Assembly (NCBI GenBank): GCA_012727415.1
Contig: JAAYHI010000134.1
Coordinates: 1-33,123, forward strand
Length of the DNA: 33,123 nucleotides
From: Bacillota bacterium
Lineage (GTDB): Bacteria; Bacillota; Proteinivoracia; UBA4975
Direction of reading: 5' to 3'
The notes under the pieces were generated by a model that saw only the letters and a list, made by a program, of their open reading frames with translations, was not told the origin of the DNA and ran no database searches. The position numbers were made by a program, and so were the translations under genes. Shown here in pieces: positions 23,366 to 31,610 of this stretch. Every line of letters starts with the position of its first letter. Positions within the stretch are counted from its first letter, which is position 1.

Positions 23366-23995
23366 TCATAATGTATTTTCACTTTCCAGGATGTCAACTA
23401 CTTGCCGATGGATTTCTTGAATTGGTGCAGTTCCATCCATTGTGATAAAGCCATATTCCTTCGCCAGCAGTTGATATCCTTCCACAACTCTCTGGAAAAA
23501 TCCTTCATCTCGCTGTTCGATTCGATCTAACCCCCGCCGGTTGGCCTGCCTGGCTAAACCAACATCGGGTTCAATATCCAGGAGGAAAGTCCAGTCGGGC
23601 ATCAGCCCGCCGACAGCTTCCAAATTGATTTGTCTTACCAGTTCCACATCCTGCCTCAGCCCATACCCCTGGTAGGCCAGGCTGGAAAATAAGTAGCGGT
23701 CGCAGACGACAACCATGCCCCGGACCAAAGCCGGACGGATGACATCCTGGACCAGTTGCGCCCTGGCGGCAGCCAGCAGCAGCACTTCACCCCACCGGGT
23801 AAGTACAGTGTCGGGATCCAACAGAATCTGCCGCAACTTATCTCCAACGTCTGTCCCTCCAGGCTCCCTGACATGGAGATATTCTGCCCCGCGGCAAGAA
23901 AAGTAATCCGCCAGCAGTTGGGCCTGGGTAGTCTTGCCACAGCCATCCAAGCCCTCAAACACAATAAAGCGCCCTTTTATATTACTTCTAACCAT
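23366..23995 (-). CDS. tmk: Thymidylate kinase
   Basis: Tmk phosphorylates dTMP to dTDP for DNA synthesis. The 209-residue protein has the P-loop FEGLDGCGKTTQ (residues 13-24), the substrate motif REPGGTDVGDKLRQILLDP, the DR[YH] motif in DRYLFSSLAYQG, and a C-terminal lid region. The ATG is preceded by GGAAGGTGAT. It overlaps the decarboxylase gene by 19 bases, and darA follows after 13 bases. Confidence 0.97.
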   Translation of the reverse strand: MVRSNIKGRFIVFEGLDGCGKTTQAQLLADYFSCRGAEYLHVREPGGTDVGDKLRQILLDPDTVLTRWGEVLLLAAARAQLVQDVIRPALVRGMVVVCDRYLFSSLAYQGYGLRQDVELVRQINLEAVGGLMPDWTFLLDIEPDVGLARQANRRGLDRIEQRDEGFFQRVVEGYQLLAKEYGFITMDGTAPIQEIHRQVVDILESENTL

Positions 23996-25308
23996 TGGGG
24001 TATCACCTTCCTGGCATGTAACTTGTGCAAATAATCAATATGTTCTTGTTCCAGGCGCTGCCCCGGGGCCACCACCATGGTCCCGGGAGGATAGGGGGCA
24101 AGAACCTGACGGGAGATTTGCCCTTTGGCCTTGGCAATGGGGACTTTTTTCCCAGGCCGCGCCCAGGCTTCCCTGGGGGAAATTTCCTGTTTGGGCAGAG
24201 GCGGGGGCAGAATTTCCTCCTCCGGCCTTGCCGGCAGTGCGGCAATAAGGGGAAGCAGACGGTAAAGGGCAGCTATCCCCTGGGGTACCAGGGCATCCGC
24301 CATTGTTAACATAAAGAGCACTTTGTCCCCCTGGATAAGTTCAGGGAACATTCCCTGGCTGCGAAGGAGGCCCTCAAGACCCCTGCGATTGGGCAGAAGG
24401 AATTTTGTCCAATCCCTGTATGGCAAGGTGGCGGGGAAATCAAGATTGAGCTGCTTACAGCGCAAATACAACATATCTGCAAGGATTTTCAGGCGCCTGA
24501 GCATGGCTGCGCCATGGGAGTTGGCCCAGCAGGCTGCATACTCCAAGGAACTCAGGAGCAAGTAACTGGGGCTCGTAGTATGGAAGAGGTTTAGGGTTTC
24601 CTGAAGTTTTTCCCCCAAGGCCAAATCAGTAATATGCATCCATGCAGCCTGAGTGAGAGCTGGCAATGTCTTGTGGGGGCTTTGCACAATGACGTCACAA
24701 CCAGCAGCAGCAACAGCACTTTGAGGAAGGCCAATTGCCTGCCCCCATTGCAAATGGGCGCCATGGGCCTCATCGACGATGACGGCAATCCCAGCCTCCC
24801 GACATACCTGGGCAAGGGCGGCAATATCGGGAGTCAGCCCATAGTAATCCGGGTTGGTGAAGATTGCTGCCTTAATGGCATGTTTTGCAATCAGCTCTTT
24901 GACAGCTGCGGGGGAAGGAGGCAGCCAATGGCGCAGGCGGGGGCAAAGGGTCTGTTCAATCCACACTGGCATGGCCCCGCTGTGTATGAGTCCTGCCAGC
25001 ACAGACTTATGACAATTTCTCGCTGCGAGGACGCCGTCCCCTGCCCTGGTCAGGGCAGTAATGGCAGACATTATCCCTACGCTGCTGCCATTTACCAGAA
25101 AATATGTCCTCGCTGCCTGGTATATACCTGCTACTCTTTCCTGGGCACGGCAGAGGACATCCTCAGGGCAATGAAGGTTGTCCAGGCCCGGAATCTCGGT
25201 GGTGTCATAATTGCCAAAGAGAGCGGGGAACCGCCCTTTGTGGCCGGGCATATGAAAGGAGTACTTGTCCGCAACCGCTGCTTGCCGCAGCCTTTTTCTC
25301 AGTTCCAT
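23977..25308 (-). CDS. PLP-dependent Orn/Lys/Arg decarboxylase family protein (YaaO-like)
   Basis: This 443-residue protein belongs to the bacterial Orn/Lys/Arg decarboxylase group of fold-type I PLP enzymes. It has HMPGHKG (19-25), DTTEIPGLDNLH (35-46), NGSSVG (73-78), VDEAHGAH (178-185, with D179 as the residue contacting the pyridine nitrogen), and QSPHKTLPALTQ with K213 as the PLP lysine. The C-terminal domain is shorter than in biodegradative decarboxylases, as in YaaO/SpeA types. The actual amino acid substrate (Arg, Lys or Orn) cannot be told from sequence. It lies in the yaaO position upstream of tmk; the gin terminator separates it from gin. Confidence 0.93.
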   Translation of the reverse strand: MELRKRLRQAAVADKYSFHMPGHKGRFPALFGNYDTTEIPGLDNLHCPEDVLCRAQERVAGIYQAARTYFLVNGSSVGIMSAITALTRAGDGVLAARNCHKSVLAGLIHSGAMPVWIEQTLCPRLRHWLPPSPAAVKELIAKHAIKAAIFTNPDYYGLTPDIAALAQVCREAGIAVIVDEAHGAHLQWGQAIGLPQSAVAAAGCDVIVQSPHKTLPALTQAAWMHITDLALGEKLQETLNLFHTTSPSYLLLSSLEYAACWANSHGAAMLRRLKILADMLYLRCKQLNLDFPATLPYRDWTKFLLPNRRGLEGLLRSQGMFPELIQGDKVLFMLTMADALVPQGIAALYRLLPLIAALPARPEEEILPPPLPKQEISPREAWARPGKKVPIAKAKGQISRQVLAPYPPGTMVVAPGQRLEQEHIDYLHKLHARKVIPQWLEVI

Positions 25309-25350
25309 CGCAATGTCCCATTTCCTTTGTTTTAATTATTATACATAATA

Positions 25351-25376
25351 AAAAAGGGGAAAGGCAATTCTTTCCC
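25351..25376 (-). terminator. Terminator of gin
   Basis: On the minus strand GGGAAAG, loop AATTGC, CTTTCCC is followed by CTTTTTT. The stem touches the gin stop codon. Confidence 0.85.
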
Positions 25377-25552
25377 TATCCCGCCTGCCACAGCTCCTTG
25401 AGCCTGGCAACAAAATATGCGTACATTGTGTCCCCCACCTGAGTGCCGCCTATTAGCCTCAGGCAGTCGGGACAGATATACCCTGCCGCCAGGCGCACTC
25501 CATCTAAGGCGTCCCCCTGGCAGATGTGACATTTTCGGCTTGGGGTATCCAT
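25376..25552 (-). CDS. gin: Anti-sigma-G factor Gin (CsfB-like)
   Basis: Gin is a small zinc protein that holds sigma-G inactive in the forespore until engulfment is complete. The 58-residue product has two CxxC pairs (CHIC and CPDC) separated by 19 residues, followed by the family segment GDTMYAYFVARLKEL. The ATG at 25552 follows GGTGAG; an upstream in-frame TTG at 25582 would add ten residues. The gene lies between guaB and yaaO, the latter being the conserved neighbour of csfB in Bacillus. Confidence 0.85.
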   Translation of the reverse strand: MDTPSRKCHICQGDALDGVRLAAGYICPDCLRLIGGTQVGDTMYAYFVARLKELWQAG

Positions 25553-25621
25553 GCTGCTCACCAACCTTACCGGCTTTGCCAATATTTTACCTGTTTATTA
25601 CCCACTTATTCCTGCTACAGT

Positions 25622-26422
25622 CTATGTCAGTTTGGCGTAGTTTGGTGCTTCCGAAGTTATGTCAACATCATGAGGATGGCTTTCCCGGAGCCCGGCATTT
25701 GTAATTTGGATAAACCGGGCTTTTTGCAATGCCGGAATGTCGGCAGCCCCGCAATAGCCCATGCCGGCCCGCAAACCGCCCATCAGTTGATAAACTGCAT
25801 CCGCCACAGAACCCTTATAGGGAACGCGGCCTTCAATCCCTTCGGGAACAAGCTTTTGCTGGTCAGCTTGAAAGTATCTGTCTTTGCTGCCTGCCCGCAT
25901 AGCACCAATCGATCCCATTCCCCGGTATACCTTATAGCTGCGGCCCTGGTATATTTCTATCGCCCCAGGGCTTTCGTCAGTTCCCGCCAACAAGCTGCCA
26001 ACCATGACGGTATCAGCACCAGCGGCGATGGCCTTGACCAGGTCACCGGAGTACTTGATGCCGCCGTCAGCGATAATCGGCACTCCAGAGCCCTTTGCCG
26101 CCTGGGCACAGTTGATGATTGCCGTAATCTGAGGCACGCCGACACCGGCGACAACTCTGGTAGTACATATAGAACCGGGACCGATGCCTACTTTTACTGC
26201 ATCGACGCCGGCGGAGATCAAATCCCTTGCAGCTTCTGCAGTGGCGACATTGCCGGCAATGATATCAACGGCAGGCAGCTCTTTTTTCAGCATCCTGACT
26301 GTATCCAGCACCCCCTGGGAATGACCATGAGCAGTATCAACCACTATTACATCTGCCTTGGCATCCGCCAGAGCTTGAGCCCTTTCTAATGTGTCCGGGG
26401 TAACGCCAACTGCAGCTCCCAC
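25622..26422 (-). CDS. guaB: IMP dehydrogenase, C-terminal catalytic fragment (interrupted gene)
   Basis: IMP dehydrogenase oxidises IMP to XMP, the committed step of GMP synthesis. This fragment of about 266 residues holds most of the TIM barrel: VGAAVGVTPDT, VIVVDTAHGHSQGV, IIAGNVATAEAA, the catalytic loop VGIGPGSICTTR with its Cys, the flap RGMGSIGAMRAGSKDRYFQ, and the C-terminal ESHPHDV. It is in the same frame as the upstream fragment, separated from it by one UAA codon plus GRLL. The GTG at 26422 lies 6 bases after GGGAGG, which is itself part of the interrupted reading frame, so separate translation is possible. A TTG one codon earlier is an alternative. Confidence 0.88.
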   Translation of the reverse strand: MGAAVGVTPDTLERAQALADAKADVIVVDTAHGHSQGVLDTVRMLKKELPAVDIIAGNVATAEAARDLISAGVDAVKVGIGPGSICTTRVVAGVGVPQITAIINCAQAAKGSGVPIIADGGIKYSGDLVKAIAAGADTVMVGSLLAGTDESPGAIEIYQGRSYKVYRGMGSIGAMRAGSKDRYFQADQQKLVPEGIEGRVPYKGSVADAVYQLMGGLRAGMGYCGAADIPALQKARFIQITNAGLRESHPHDVDITSEAPNYAKLT

Positions 26423-26434
26423 CAACAGCCTCCC

Positions 26435-26437
26435 TTA
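26435..26437 (-). other. guaB: In-frame UAA interrupting guaB
   Basis: The codons read AAA TAA GGG AGG CTG TTG GTG GGA. Replacing TAA with a sense codon such as CAA (Gln) would restore a full-length reading frame with no other change. TAA is used as an ordinary stop by other genes here, so the code is not altered. Confidence 0.88.
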
Positions 26438-27073
26438 TTTGTCCCGGGCAGAGTTGGGGTAAGTCTTTGCTTTTTCAATGTCCTTAATTGTAATCAGCCC
26501 CCGCAGGTTAAAGTCGTCATCCACCAGGGGCAGCTTCTCTATTTTATGTTTCGCCAATATTTCCCGCGCCTGCTCCAGGGTGGTGCCGACGGGGGCAGTC
26601 ACCAGGTTTTTGCTGGTCATAATTTCTGATACCTTGCGCTCGAAATTTGTTTCAAAGCGAATATCTCTGTTGGTGACTATGCCTACTAATTTTTCCCCGC
26701 GCACAATTGGCACCCCGGATATCCGGTACCTGGCCATAAGGGCATCTGCCTCCCGAACCGTTGCCTCAGGCTCCAGGGAAAAAGGATTGGTTATGACGCC
26801 GTGCTCTGAGCGCTTCACTGTGTCCACCTGTTTGGCCTGCTCCTCAATGGACATATTCTTGTGGATGATGCCAATGCCGCCTTCCCGAGCTATGGAAATG
26901 GCCATGCGGTACTCAGTAACAGTATCCATGCCGGCGCTGAGCAAAGGGATGTTGACAATGATATTCCTTGTCAGTTGCGATTTCAGGCTGACCTGACTTG
27001 GCAGTACCGTCGACTTGGCCGGCACCAGTAAAATGTCATCAAAGGTCAGGGCAACATCTACTATCTTCTGCAA
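26435..27073 (-). CDS. guaB: IMP dehydrogenase, N-terminal fragment with CBS domains (interrupted gene)
   Basis: This 212-residue frame begins with the first strands of the IMPDH barrel (ALTFDDILLVPAKSTVLP, LSAGMDTVTE, GGIGIIHKNMS) and continues through a pair of CBS domains (about residues 92-205) that regulate the enzyme by binding nucleotides. It ends at NSARDK with UAA where relatives have one more codon and then GRLLVGAAVGV. The start is a TTG preceded by GGGGGA; longer starts run through the promoter and a palindrome. Together with the downstream fragment the gene would encode 483 residues, the normal length. Confidence 0.88.
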   Translation of the reverse strand: MQKIVDVALTFDDILLVPAKSTVLPSQVSLKSQLTRNIIVNIPLLSAGMDTVTEYRMAISIAREGGIGIIHKNMSIEEQAKQVDTVKRSEHGVITNPFSLEPEATVREADALMARYRISGVPIVRGEKLVGIVTNRDIRFETNFERKVSEIMTSKNLVTAPVGTTLEQAREILAKHKIEKLPLVDDDFNLRGLITIKDIEKAKTYPNSARDK

Positions 27074-27106
27074 GGCAATTCCCCCATTGTTTTTGATAAT
27101 TAACGT

Positions 27107-27135
27107 ATTATACCAGTTTACCGGGACGAGCACAA
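27107..27135 (-). promoter_or_regulatory. Sigma-A promoter of guaB
   Basis: On the minus strand TTGTGC (27130-27135) and a perfect TATAAT (27107-27112) are 17 bases apart. The leader is about 27 bases, too short for a purine riboswitch. Confidence 0.7.
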
Positions 27136-27139
27136 CTTC

Positions 27140-27170
27140 GACAAATTCGGGGACGGTCCTCAAATTTGTC
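27140..27170. repeat. 31-base near-perfect palindrome, REP-like
   Basis: The arms GACAAATT and AATTTGTC enclose a second dyad centred on GGACGGTCC. Of 15 pairs, 13 are Watson-Crick, one is G-T and one is mismatched. It lies just upstream of the guaB -35 element in the guaB-spoVB intergenic region. The form resembles REP-type extragenic palindromes; no second copy was seen in this window. Confidence 0.6.
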
Positions 27171-27232
27171 AGCAGTCTAAATTTTACCGCCAGGAAATAT
27201 AACTAGCGTAGAGAATTCCGAGGTGGTAAAAA

Positions 27233-28744
27233 TTGAAGCGGGTGAAACTGATATTTCTCAATTTCCTGACCGTAACAGGTGCATCTCTGTTCCTGCGCAT
27301 TATCGGCATGTCCTTTCAAGTATATCTTTCCCAGAAAATTGGCCCTGCTGGTCTCGGCTTACTGCAACTTGTAATGTCTGTATATTACCTGGCAGCCACC
27401 TTTGCAATTTCCGGGAGCCGCCTGGCAGTCACCCGCTTAGTGGCTGAAGAGCTGGGGACAGGAAAAGAAAGAGGAGCCCGAAAGGCGATAAAAATATGTC
27501 TTCGTTACGCACTGGTAATAAGTATAGCCGTCGCACTGCTTTTGTTTGTCGCCGCAGGCAGCATCGGCGAACACTGGCTGGGGGACTCCAGGACAATATT
27601 AGCCCTGCGCATTCTCTCCTTTAGCTTGCCCTTCCTTGCCATATGTGCTGTCCTTGGCGGTTATTTCACGGCAGTGCGTCGCCTGCTGAAAATGTCCGCG
27701 GCATTGATTGCAGAGCAGGTCTTTCGAATAGGCGCCACTGTATTTGCAGTATCGGTGCTGTTGCCCAAGGGTTTGGAATATGCTATCGCCGGGATAGCAG
27801 TCGGTGCATGTATTGGTGAAATCGCCAGTTGTGTTTTTTTATTTTTTCTCTACCGCGCAGACAGCCGCATTCTAAAGAACAAGGCCTGCAGCAAAGATTT
27901 GCCCCGGAGAATGCTGCAAATCGCCGTGCCGGTGGCTCTGAGCGCTTACATAACTTCTTTTATTCGCACTGTCCAGCAGACCCTTATACCCTATGGACTC
28001 AGAAAAAGCGGTGCCTCAGGAGAAAGGGCCCTGGCGGCTTATGGCACTATTCAGGGAATGGCGATACCCCTCCTGATGTTCCCTGCCGTCTTCCTCAATG
28101 CCATCTCGGACCTGATTGTGCCGGAACTGGCCGAATGTCAGGCCCGGGGCCACCCTAACCGTCTGAGTTACATCGTCAATCGGGTGCTGAATCTTGGGCT
28201 GTTGTCAGCCATTGGGGTTTTTGGTCTGTTCTTTCGTTATTCTGCCCAACTGGGCACAGCAGTGTATCAAAGCAATGCAGCCGGATATTATATACGGATC
28301 CTCGCAGTTTTAGTGCCTATTATGTATATGGACTCCCTTGTCGACGGCATGCTCAAGGGCATCGGCCAGCAGGTATCTTCTATGGGCTATAACATTTTCG
28401 AATCGCTGATTGGGGCCAGTCTCATTTACCTGCTGCTGCCCAAATTCGGCATTGCCGGCTATATCTTTACCTTAATGCTCACCAGGACTCTGAACTTTGC
28501 CCTGAGCATTAACCGCCTGCGCAAATTCGTGCCCCTGAAAATCAAAGCCGGGGGAATAGGCAAACTGGTCTTTGCAATGGTCAATGCCCTCATTGTCTCT
28601 AATTTATTCCTCACCGCCCTGGGCATCCAATGGCTTCCCCTGTGCATCTGTGTAGCAGCCGGTGTCTATTACCTGCTCCTCCGCTTGTTGTCCTGTATAA
28701 CCCGGGAGGACTTGTCCTGGTTTAAATCCATTTTCTCCCCTTGA
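27233..28744 (+). CDS. spoVB: Polysaccharide flippase of the SpoVB/MurJ (MOP) family
   Basis: SpoVB-type proteins are multi-pass membrane flippases of the MOP superfamily; in Bacillus SpoVB is needed for spore cortex synthesis and is related to lipid II flippase. The 503-residue protein is strongly hydrophobic with about 13-14 predicted membrane spans. Its N-terminus has the group pattern ASLFLRIIGMSFQVYLSQKIGPAGLGLLQL and SGSRLAVTRLVAEE. The start is a TTG 6 bases after AGGTGG. It is one of only two plus-strand genes here and is divergent from guaB. Other paralogues of this family exist in Firmicutes, so the sporulation role is inferred. Confidence 0.9.
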   Translation: MKRVKLIFLNFLTVTGASLFLRIIGMSFQVYLSQKIGPAGLGLLQLVMSVYYLAATFAISGSRLAVTRLVAEELGTGKERGARKAIKICLRYALVISIAVALLLFVAAGSIGEHWLGDSRTILALRILSFSLPFLAICAVLGGYFTAVRRLLKMSAALIAEQVFRIGATVFAVSVLLPKGLEYAIAGIAVGACIGEIASCVFLFFLYRADSRILKNKACSKDLPRRMLQIAVPVALSAYITSFIRTVQQTLIPYGLRKSGASGERALAAYGTIQGMAIPLLMFPAVFLNAISDLIVPELAECQARGHPNRLSYIVNRVLNLGLLSAIGVFGLFFRYSAQLGTAVYQSNAAGYYIRILAVLVPIMYMDSLVDGMLKGIGQQVSSMGYNIFESLIGASLIYLLLPKFGIAGYIFTLMLTRTLNFALSINRLRKFVPLKIKAGGIGKLVFAMVNALIVSNLFLTALGIQWLPLCICVAAGVYYLLLRLLSCITREDLSWFKSIFSP

Positions 28745-28757
28745 ATCCCACCGGCAA

Positions 28758-28790
28758 GGAAAAAGGGCAGCTTCCGCCGCCCTTATTTTT
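28758..28790. terminator. Bidirectional terminator between spoVB and the oxidoreductase operon
   Basis: On the minus strand GGGCGGC, loop GGAA, GCTGCCC (one G-T pair) is followed by TTTTT. On the plus strand the same stem, with one mismatch, is followed by TTATTTTT. It lies between the two convergent genes. Confidence 0.82.
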
Positions 28791-29040
28791 CTTCCGTCTT
28801 GATAATGCGAATCGCTGCATCGGGACACACCAATTCGCAGTTCCTGCAGGCGATACACTTATCCTGATCACTGGTGCACACTGCCGGAGTGCCGTAGACA
28901 CCCAGGTCTGTAGACCAGATGATAATTTTTACGGGACACTTTTGGATGCATAGCCCGCAGCCTTTGCACAGATCAGGGAAAAGGTTGAAGCTGGCTTTTT
29001 TTCCGTCTTGGGTAAGAGCTGTTCTCTTTACTTCTGCCAT
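28783..29040 (-). CDS. 4Fe-4S ferredoxin-type (delta) subunit of 2-oxoacid oxidoreductase
   Basis: This 85-residue protein carries two [4Fe-4S] motifs, CKGCGLCIQKCP and CIACRNCELVCP, and would pass electrons between the TPP-bearing subunits and free ferredoxin. It is the last gene of the operon. The ATG at 29040 is preceded by GGGGGTGAG; a GTG three codons earlier overlaps that site. Its spacing to the gamma subunit gene is short (12 bases). Confidence 0.93.
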   Translation of the reverse strand: MAEVKRTALTQDGKKASFNLFPDLCKGCGLCIQKCPVKIIIWSTDLGVYGTPAVCTSDQDKCIACRNCELVCPDAAIRIIKTEEK

Positions 29041-29052
29041 AGAACTCACCCC

Positions 29053-29712
29053 CTATACCAGGCGCTCTACAAGGCTCATACCCTTGTCCAGGGCCTTGTA
29101 ATTGAGCTCTCTTAAGGCTGGATTCTTTTCGAACTTATCCCCCAGCTTGGTCTCAATGGCTTCTTTTATGCGCTCCAGGGGGACGACAGCGGTGGCCTTG
29201 AGCAAAGTCCCGAGAATGATAATGTTGAAGACCCGGGGGTGCAATTCATTCTTGGCAATGTCATTGGCAGGAATCCCGATGATATTTGCAGCCTTTTCCG
29301 GAAGCTTTACCTGGTCTTTTTCTTTGCTGCTGTCGGTAAGCTCGGGGATCCGCTGGGATCTGGGATCTGCTTCCACAGCTTGAATTCCCATGGCCTCCTC
29401 AGCGATTTCCGCAGCGGAAATAAGGGAGGTATCATAGATAAAAGTGGTTCTTTCATCCACATACTGGCGAGTGCGCTCGACGGCACGATTGCTCAGGGCG
29501 ACGACGATGTCAGCCTTGGGGAATTTTGGCGAACCAATGCTCTTGTCATCTATCTGGACAAAAGCAATCGATACGCCGCCGCGTTGCTCAACGCCAAAAT
29601 TGGGGATATATGCAGCTTCTTTGCCCTCAGCATATGCTGACTCAGCCAGCATGTTGGCAATAATCTGGACACCCTGGCCGCCTTCGCCGGCAAGGACTAT
29701 TTTAATTGCCAT
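29053..29712 (-). CDS. 2-oxoacid:acceptor oxidoreductase gamma subunit
   Basis: The 219-residue protein is the gamma subunit of the pyruvate/ketoisovalerate/2-oxoglutarate:ferredoxin oxidoreductase family, which contributes to CoA binding. It begins with the family signature VLAGEGGQGVQIIANML and contains NFGVEQRGGVSIAFVQI and ADIVVALS. It lies one base after the beta subunit gene, showing a tightly packed operon. Confidence 0.94.
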   Translation of the reverse strand: MAIKIVLAGEGGQGVQIIANMLAESAYAEGKEAAYIPNFGVEQRGGVSIAFVQIDDKSIGSPKFPKADIVVALSNRAVERTRQYVDERTTFIYDTSLISAAEIAEEAMGIQAVEADPRSQRIPELTDSSKEKDQVKLPEKAANIIGIPANDIAKNELHPRVFNIIILGTLLKATAVVPLERIKEAIETKLGDKFEKNPALRELNYKALDKGMSLVERLV

Positions 29713-29713
29713 A

Positions 29714-30481
29714 CTACTTCTCCTCCTTTTGGCCGGGAACCTTAAACTCGCCTACGGGGAAGTACTCAGCCATGTCTTTTTCGACAAAGTTCCAGGTGGC
29801 CTCGGCATTTGTCCTCCAGTTGGTAGGACAGCTGGAAAGCACTTCTACAAAGGAAAAGCCGTTGCCGTCCATTTGATTTTGAATAGCCTTTTTGAGGAAT
29901 CGTTTCAATTGCCGGAGGTTGGCGATGCTGCCTCTGGCCACATAAGCCCCTTCCCTGGCTATGGCCGCCACCATTTCTGGTCCCAAGGTGGGGTAACCGG
30001 TTTCTTCGGGGTCGCGTCCGTAAGGAGTTGTTTCGGTCTTTTGGCCGGGCAAAGTGGTGGGGGCCATCTGGCCGCCGGTCATTCCATAGTTGGTGTTGTT
30101 GATAAGAATTGCCGTGATCTTTTCGTTGCGGGTAGCGGAGTTTACCAGGTGCTGGGCTCCGATGGCATAACCGCCGCCATCTCCCATATAGGCAATGCCA
30201 ACAATTTCAGGGCGAGCACGTTTTATTCCCGTGATAACCGGGGTTGTGCGGCCATGATGAGTTTGCACTGAATCCACATTAAAGAAATCCCAGGACAAAA
30301 GGGAACAGCCGATGTCGCAACCAAAGACAACTTTGTCCTGAATTCCCAGTTCATCAATTGCTTCCCCCAGCATTTTCAAGGCCAGACCGTGACCGCAGCC
30401 GGGACAAAACTTATGGGGTTTGGTCTCTGGGTTCCAGCATTTAGGCATTTGAGGAGCCAAAGTAATTTTTTCTCGTGTCAC
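29714..30481 (-). CDS. 2-oxoacid:ferredoxin oxidoreductase beta subunit (TPP-binding)
   Basis: This 255-residue subunit binds thiamine pyrophosphate. It shows FCPGCGHGLALKML near the N-terminus, GCDIGCSLLSWDFF, HGRTTPVITGIKRA, and the TPP motif from GDGGGYAIG to NNTNYGMTGGQMAPTT. The GTG start follows GGGAGG by 8 bases, with the ribosome-binding site inside the end of the alpha subunit gene. The oxo-acid used (2-oxoglutarate, branched-chain or other) cannot be decided from sequence. Confidence 0.95.
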   Translation of the reverse strand: MTREKITLAPQMPKCWNPETKPHKFCPGCGHGLALKMLGEAIDELGIQDKVVFGCDIGCSLLSWDFFNVDSVQTHHGRTTPVITGIKRARPEIVGIAYMGDGGGYAIGAQHLVNSATRNEKITAILINNTNYGMTGGQMAPTTLPGQKTETTPYGRDPEETGYPTLGPEMVAAIAREGAYVARGSIANLRQLKRFLKKAIQNQMDGNGFSFVEVLSSCPTNWRTNAEATWNFVEKDMAEYFPVGEFKVPGQKEEK

Positions 30482-30486
30482 GGTTC

Positions 30487-31575
30487 TTACCTCCCTTCCT
30501 GAATCAGCTGAACGATTTCTTCAGCTGTGACGCCGGCACCGGGGCGCAGCAGAGTATCGATGGGCTTATCCATGCCGTAAAGGGCTTCTTTAACCAGTTT
30601 CAAAAGTTGGCCATAAGCGGACTCGACGACCAGGATGCGCCTGGCCTTGGCTGCTGCACGGCGCATTTGCTCTTCTGGCATTGGCCTGAGGGTAATTGGC
30701 CGGAAATGACCAGCGCGAATGCCTGCATCCTTTAAGAGGGGCAGCGCTCCCTGGGCAGCCCTGGAGACAACTCCGTGGGCGAGAATGAGGATATCCATTT
30801 CGCCTTCGGTGTCGAACTCCTGCCATTCAATAATTTCCGGGGCTGCTTTTTCATAGTCCCTGGCGATTTCAATTACCACATCGTACAACTCTTCTTCTGT
30901 ATTATACGTATTGCGCAGGTGTTGCACAGGGCGATCCACCCCCGGGGTTCCAGGCAACCCTACCAGAGGCTCGGTCTTCACCATCTCAATTCCCCGTTCT
31001 GCGGGGTCATAGATGGTCAGGGGCTCACGCATTTTTGCCTGATAGCCGTCCCCCAGGACAAAGGTGGGGAATCTGTACTTCCAGGCAGTGTTAAAGGCTT
31101 TGATTGTGTAATCGTAAAGATCCTGATGGCCGGCAGTGGAATAGACAACCCGGAAGCCTTCGCCGTTACCGCCAAAGGTGGTCATAGTCACTTCCTGCTG
31201 GGAATAGATTACCGTGGCTGTCGAAGGTCCGCCCCTTTGGGGGAGCAAAACCACTGTCGGAATGCGCATCATTTCCGCCATCGACATGGGTTCCTGAAAC
31301 AAGGTGTTTCCGGGCCCAGTAGTGGCTGAAAAGGCACGTTTGCCGGCAATTACCCCGCCGACAGTTGCAAATCCCGCAGAAATCTCATCCTCCGTCTGCA
31401 AAAACTTTCTGCCATACTTAGGTGCAAGACGAGTCCAGTACTGCATGATATCTGTCTGGGGGGTAATCGGATATCCGTACATGATATCTGCTCCGGCTGC
31501 CAGGGCGGCCCAGGCACACACTTCGTTGCCCGTCATGAATACCCGCCTTGAACCTATTACAGGCTTTTCATTCAT
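30487..31575 (-). CDS. 2-oxoacid:ferredoxin oxidoreductase alpha subunit
   Basis: The 362-residue alpha subunit contains the pyrimidine-binding TPP domain and the transketolase C-terminal domain. Its signature runs VFMTGNEVCAWAALAAGADIMYGYPITPQTDIM, then LQTEDEISAGFATVGGVIAGKRAFSATTGPG and LLPQRGGPSTATV. The C-terminal part has DILILAHGVVSRAAQGAL and RILVVESAYGQL. The ATG at 31575 is 8 bases after GGAGGAG; a start eleven codons upstream lacks such a site. YGYPITPQT resembles the VOR/KOR group, rather than the fused pyruvate enzyme of many clostridia. Confidence 0.95.
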   Translation of the reverse strand: MNEKPVIGSRRVFMTGNEVCAWAALAAGADIMYGYPITPQTDIMQYWTRLAPKYGRKFLQTEDEISAGFATVGGVIAGKRAFSATTGPGNTLFQEPMSMAEMMRIPTVVLLPQRGGPSTATVIYSQQEVTMTTFGGNGEGFRVVYSTAGHQDLYDYTIKAFNTAWKYRFPTFVLGDGYQAKMREPLTIYDPAERGIEMVKTEPLVGLPGTPGVDRPVQHLRNTYNTEEELYDVVIEIARDYEKAAPEIIEWQEFDTEGEMDILILAHGVVSRAAQGALPLLKDAGIRAGHFRPITLRPMPEEQMRRAAAKARRILVVESAYGQLLKLVKEALYGMDKPIDTLLRPGAGVTAEEIVQLIQEGR

Positions 31576-31610
31576 GAATATCACTCCTCCTAACTTATTT
31601 ACCCTCATGT

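Noticed and set aside
25622..27073. Reassigned stop codon (TAA read as an amino acid) as the explanation for the guaB interruption
   Set aside because: Several complete genes here (abrB, veg, prs-glmU, yaaL, the oxidoreductase alpha and delta subunits) end with TAA at the expected family length, so TAA acts as a normal stop.
27074..27232. Purine riboswitch upstream of guaB
   Set aside because: The leader after the -10 element is only about 27 bases and lacks the three-way junction elements.
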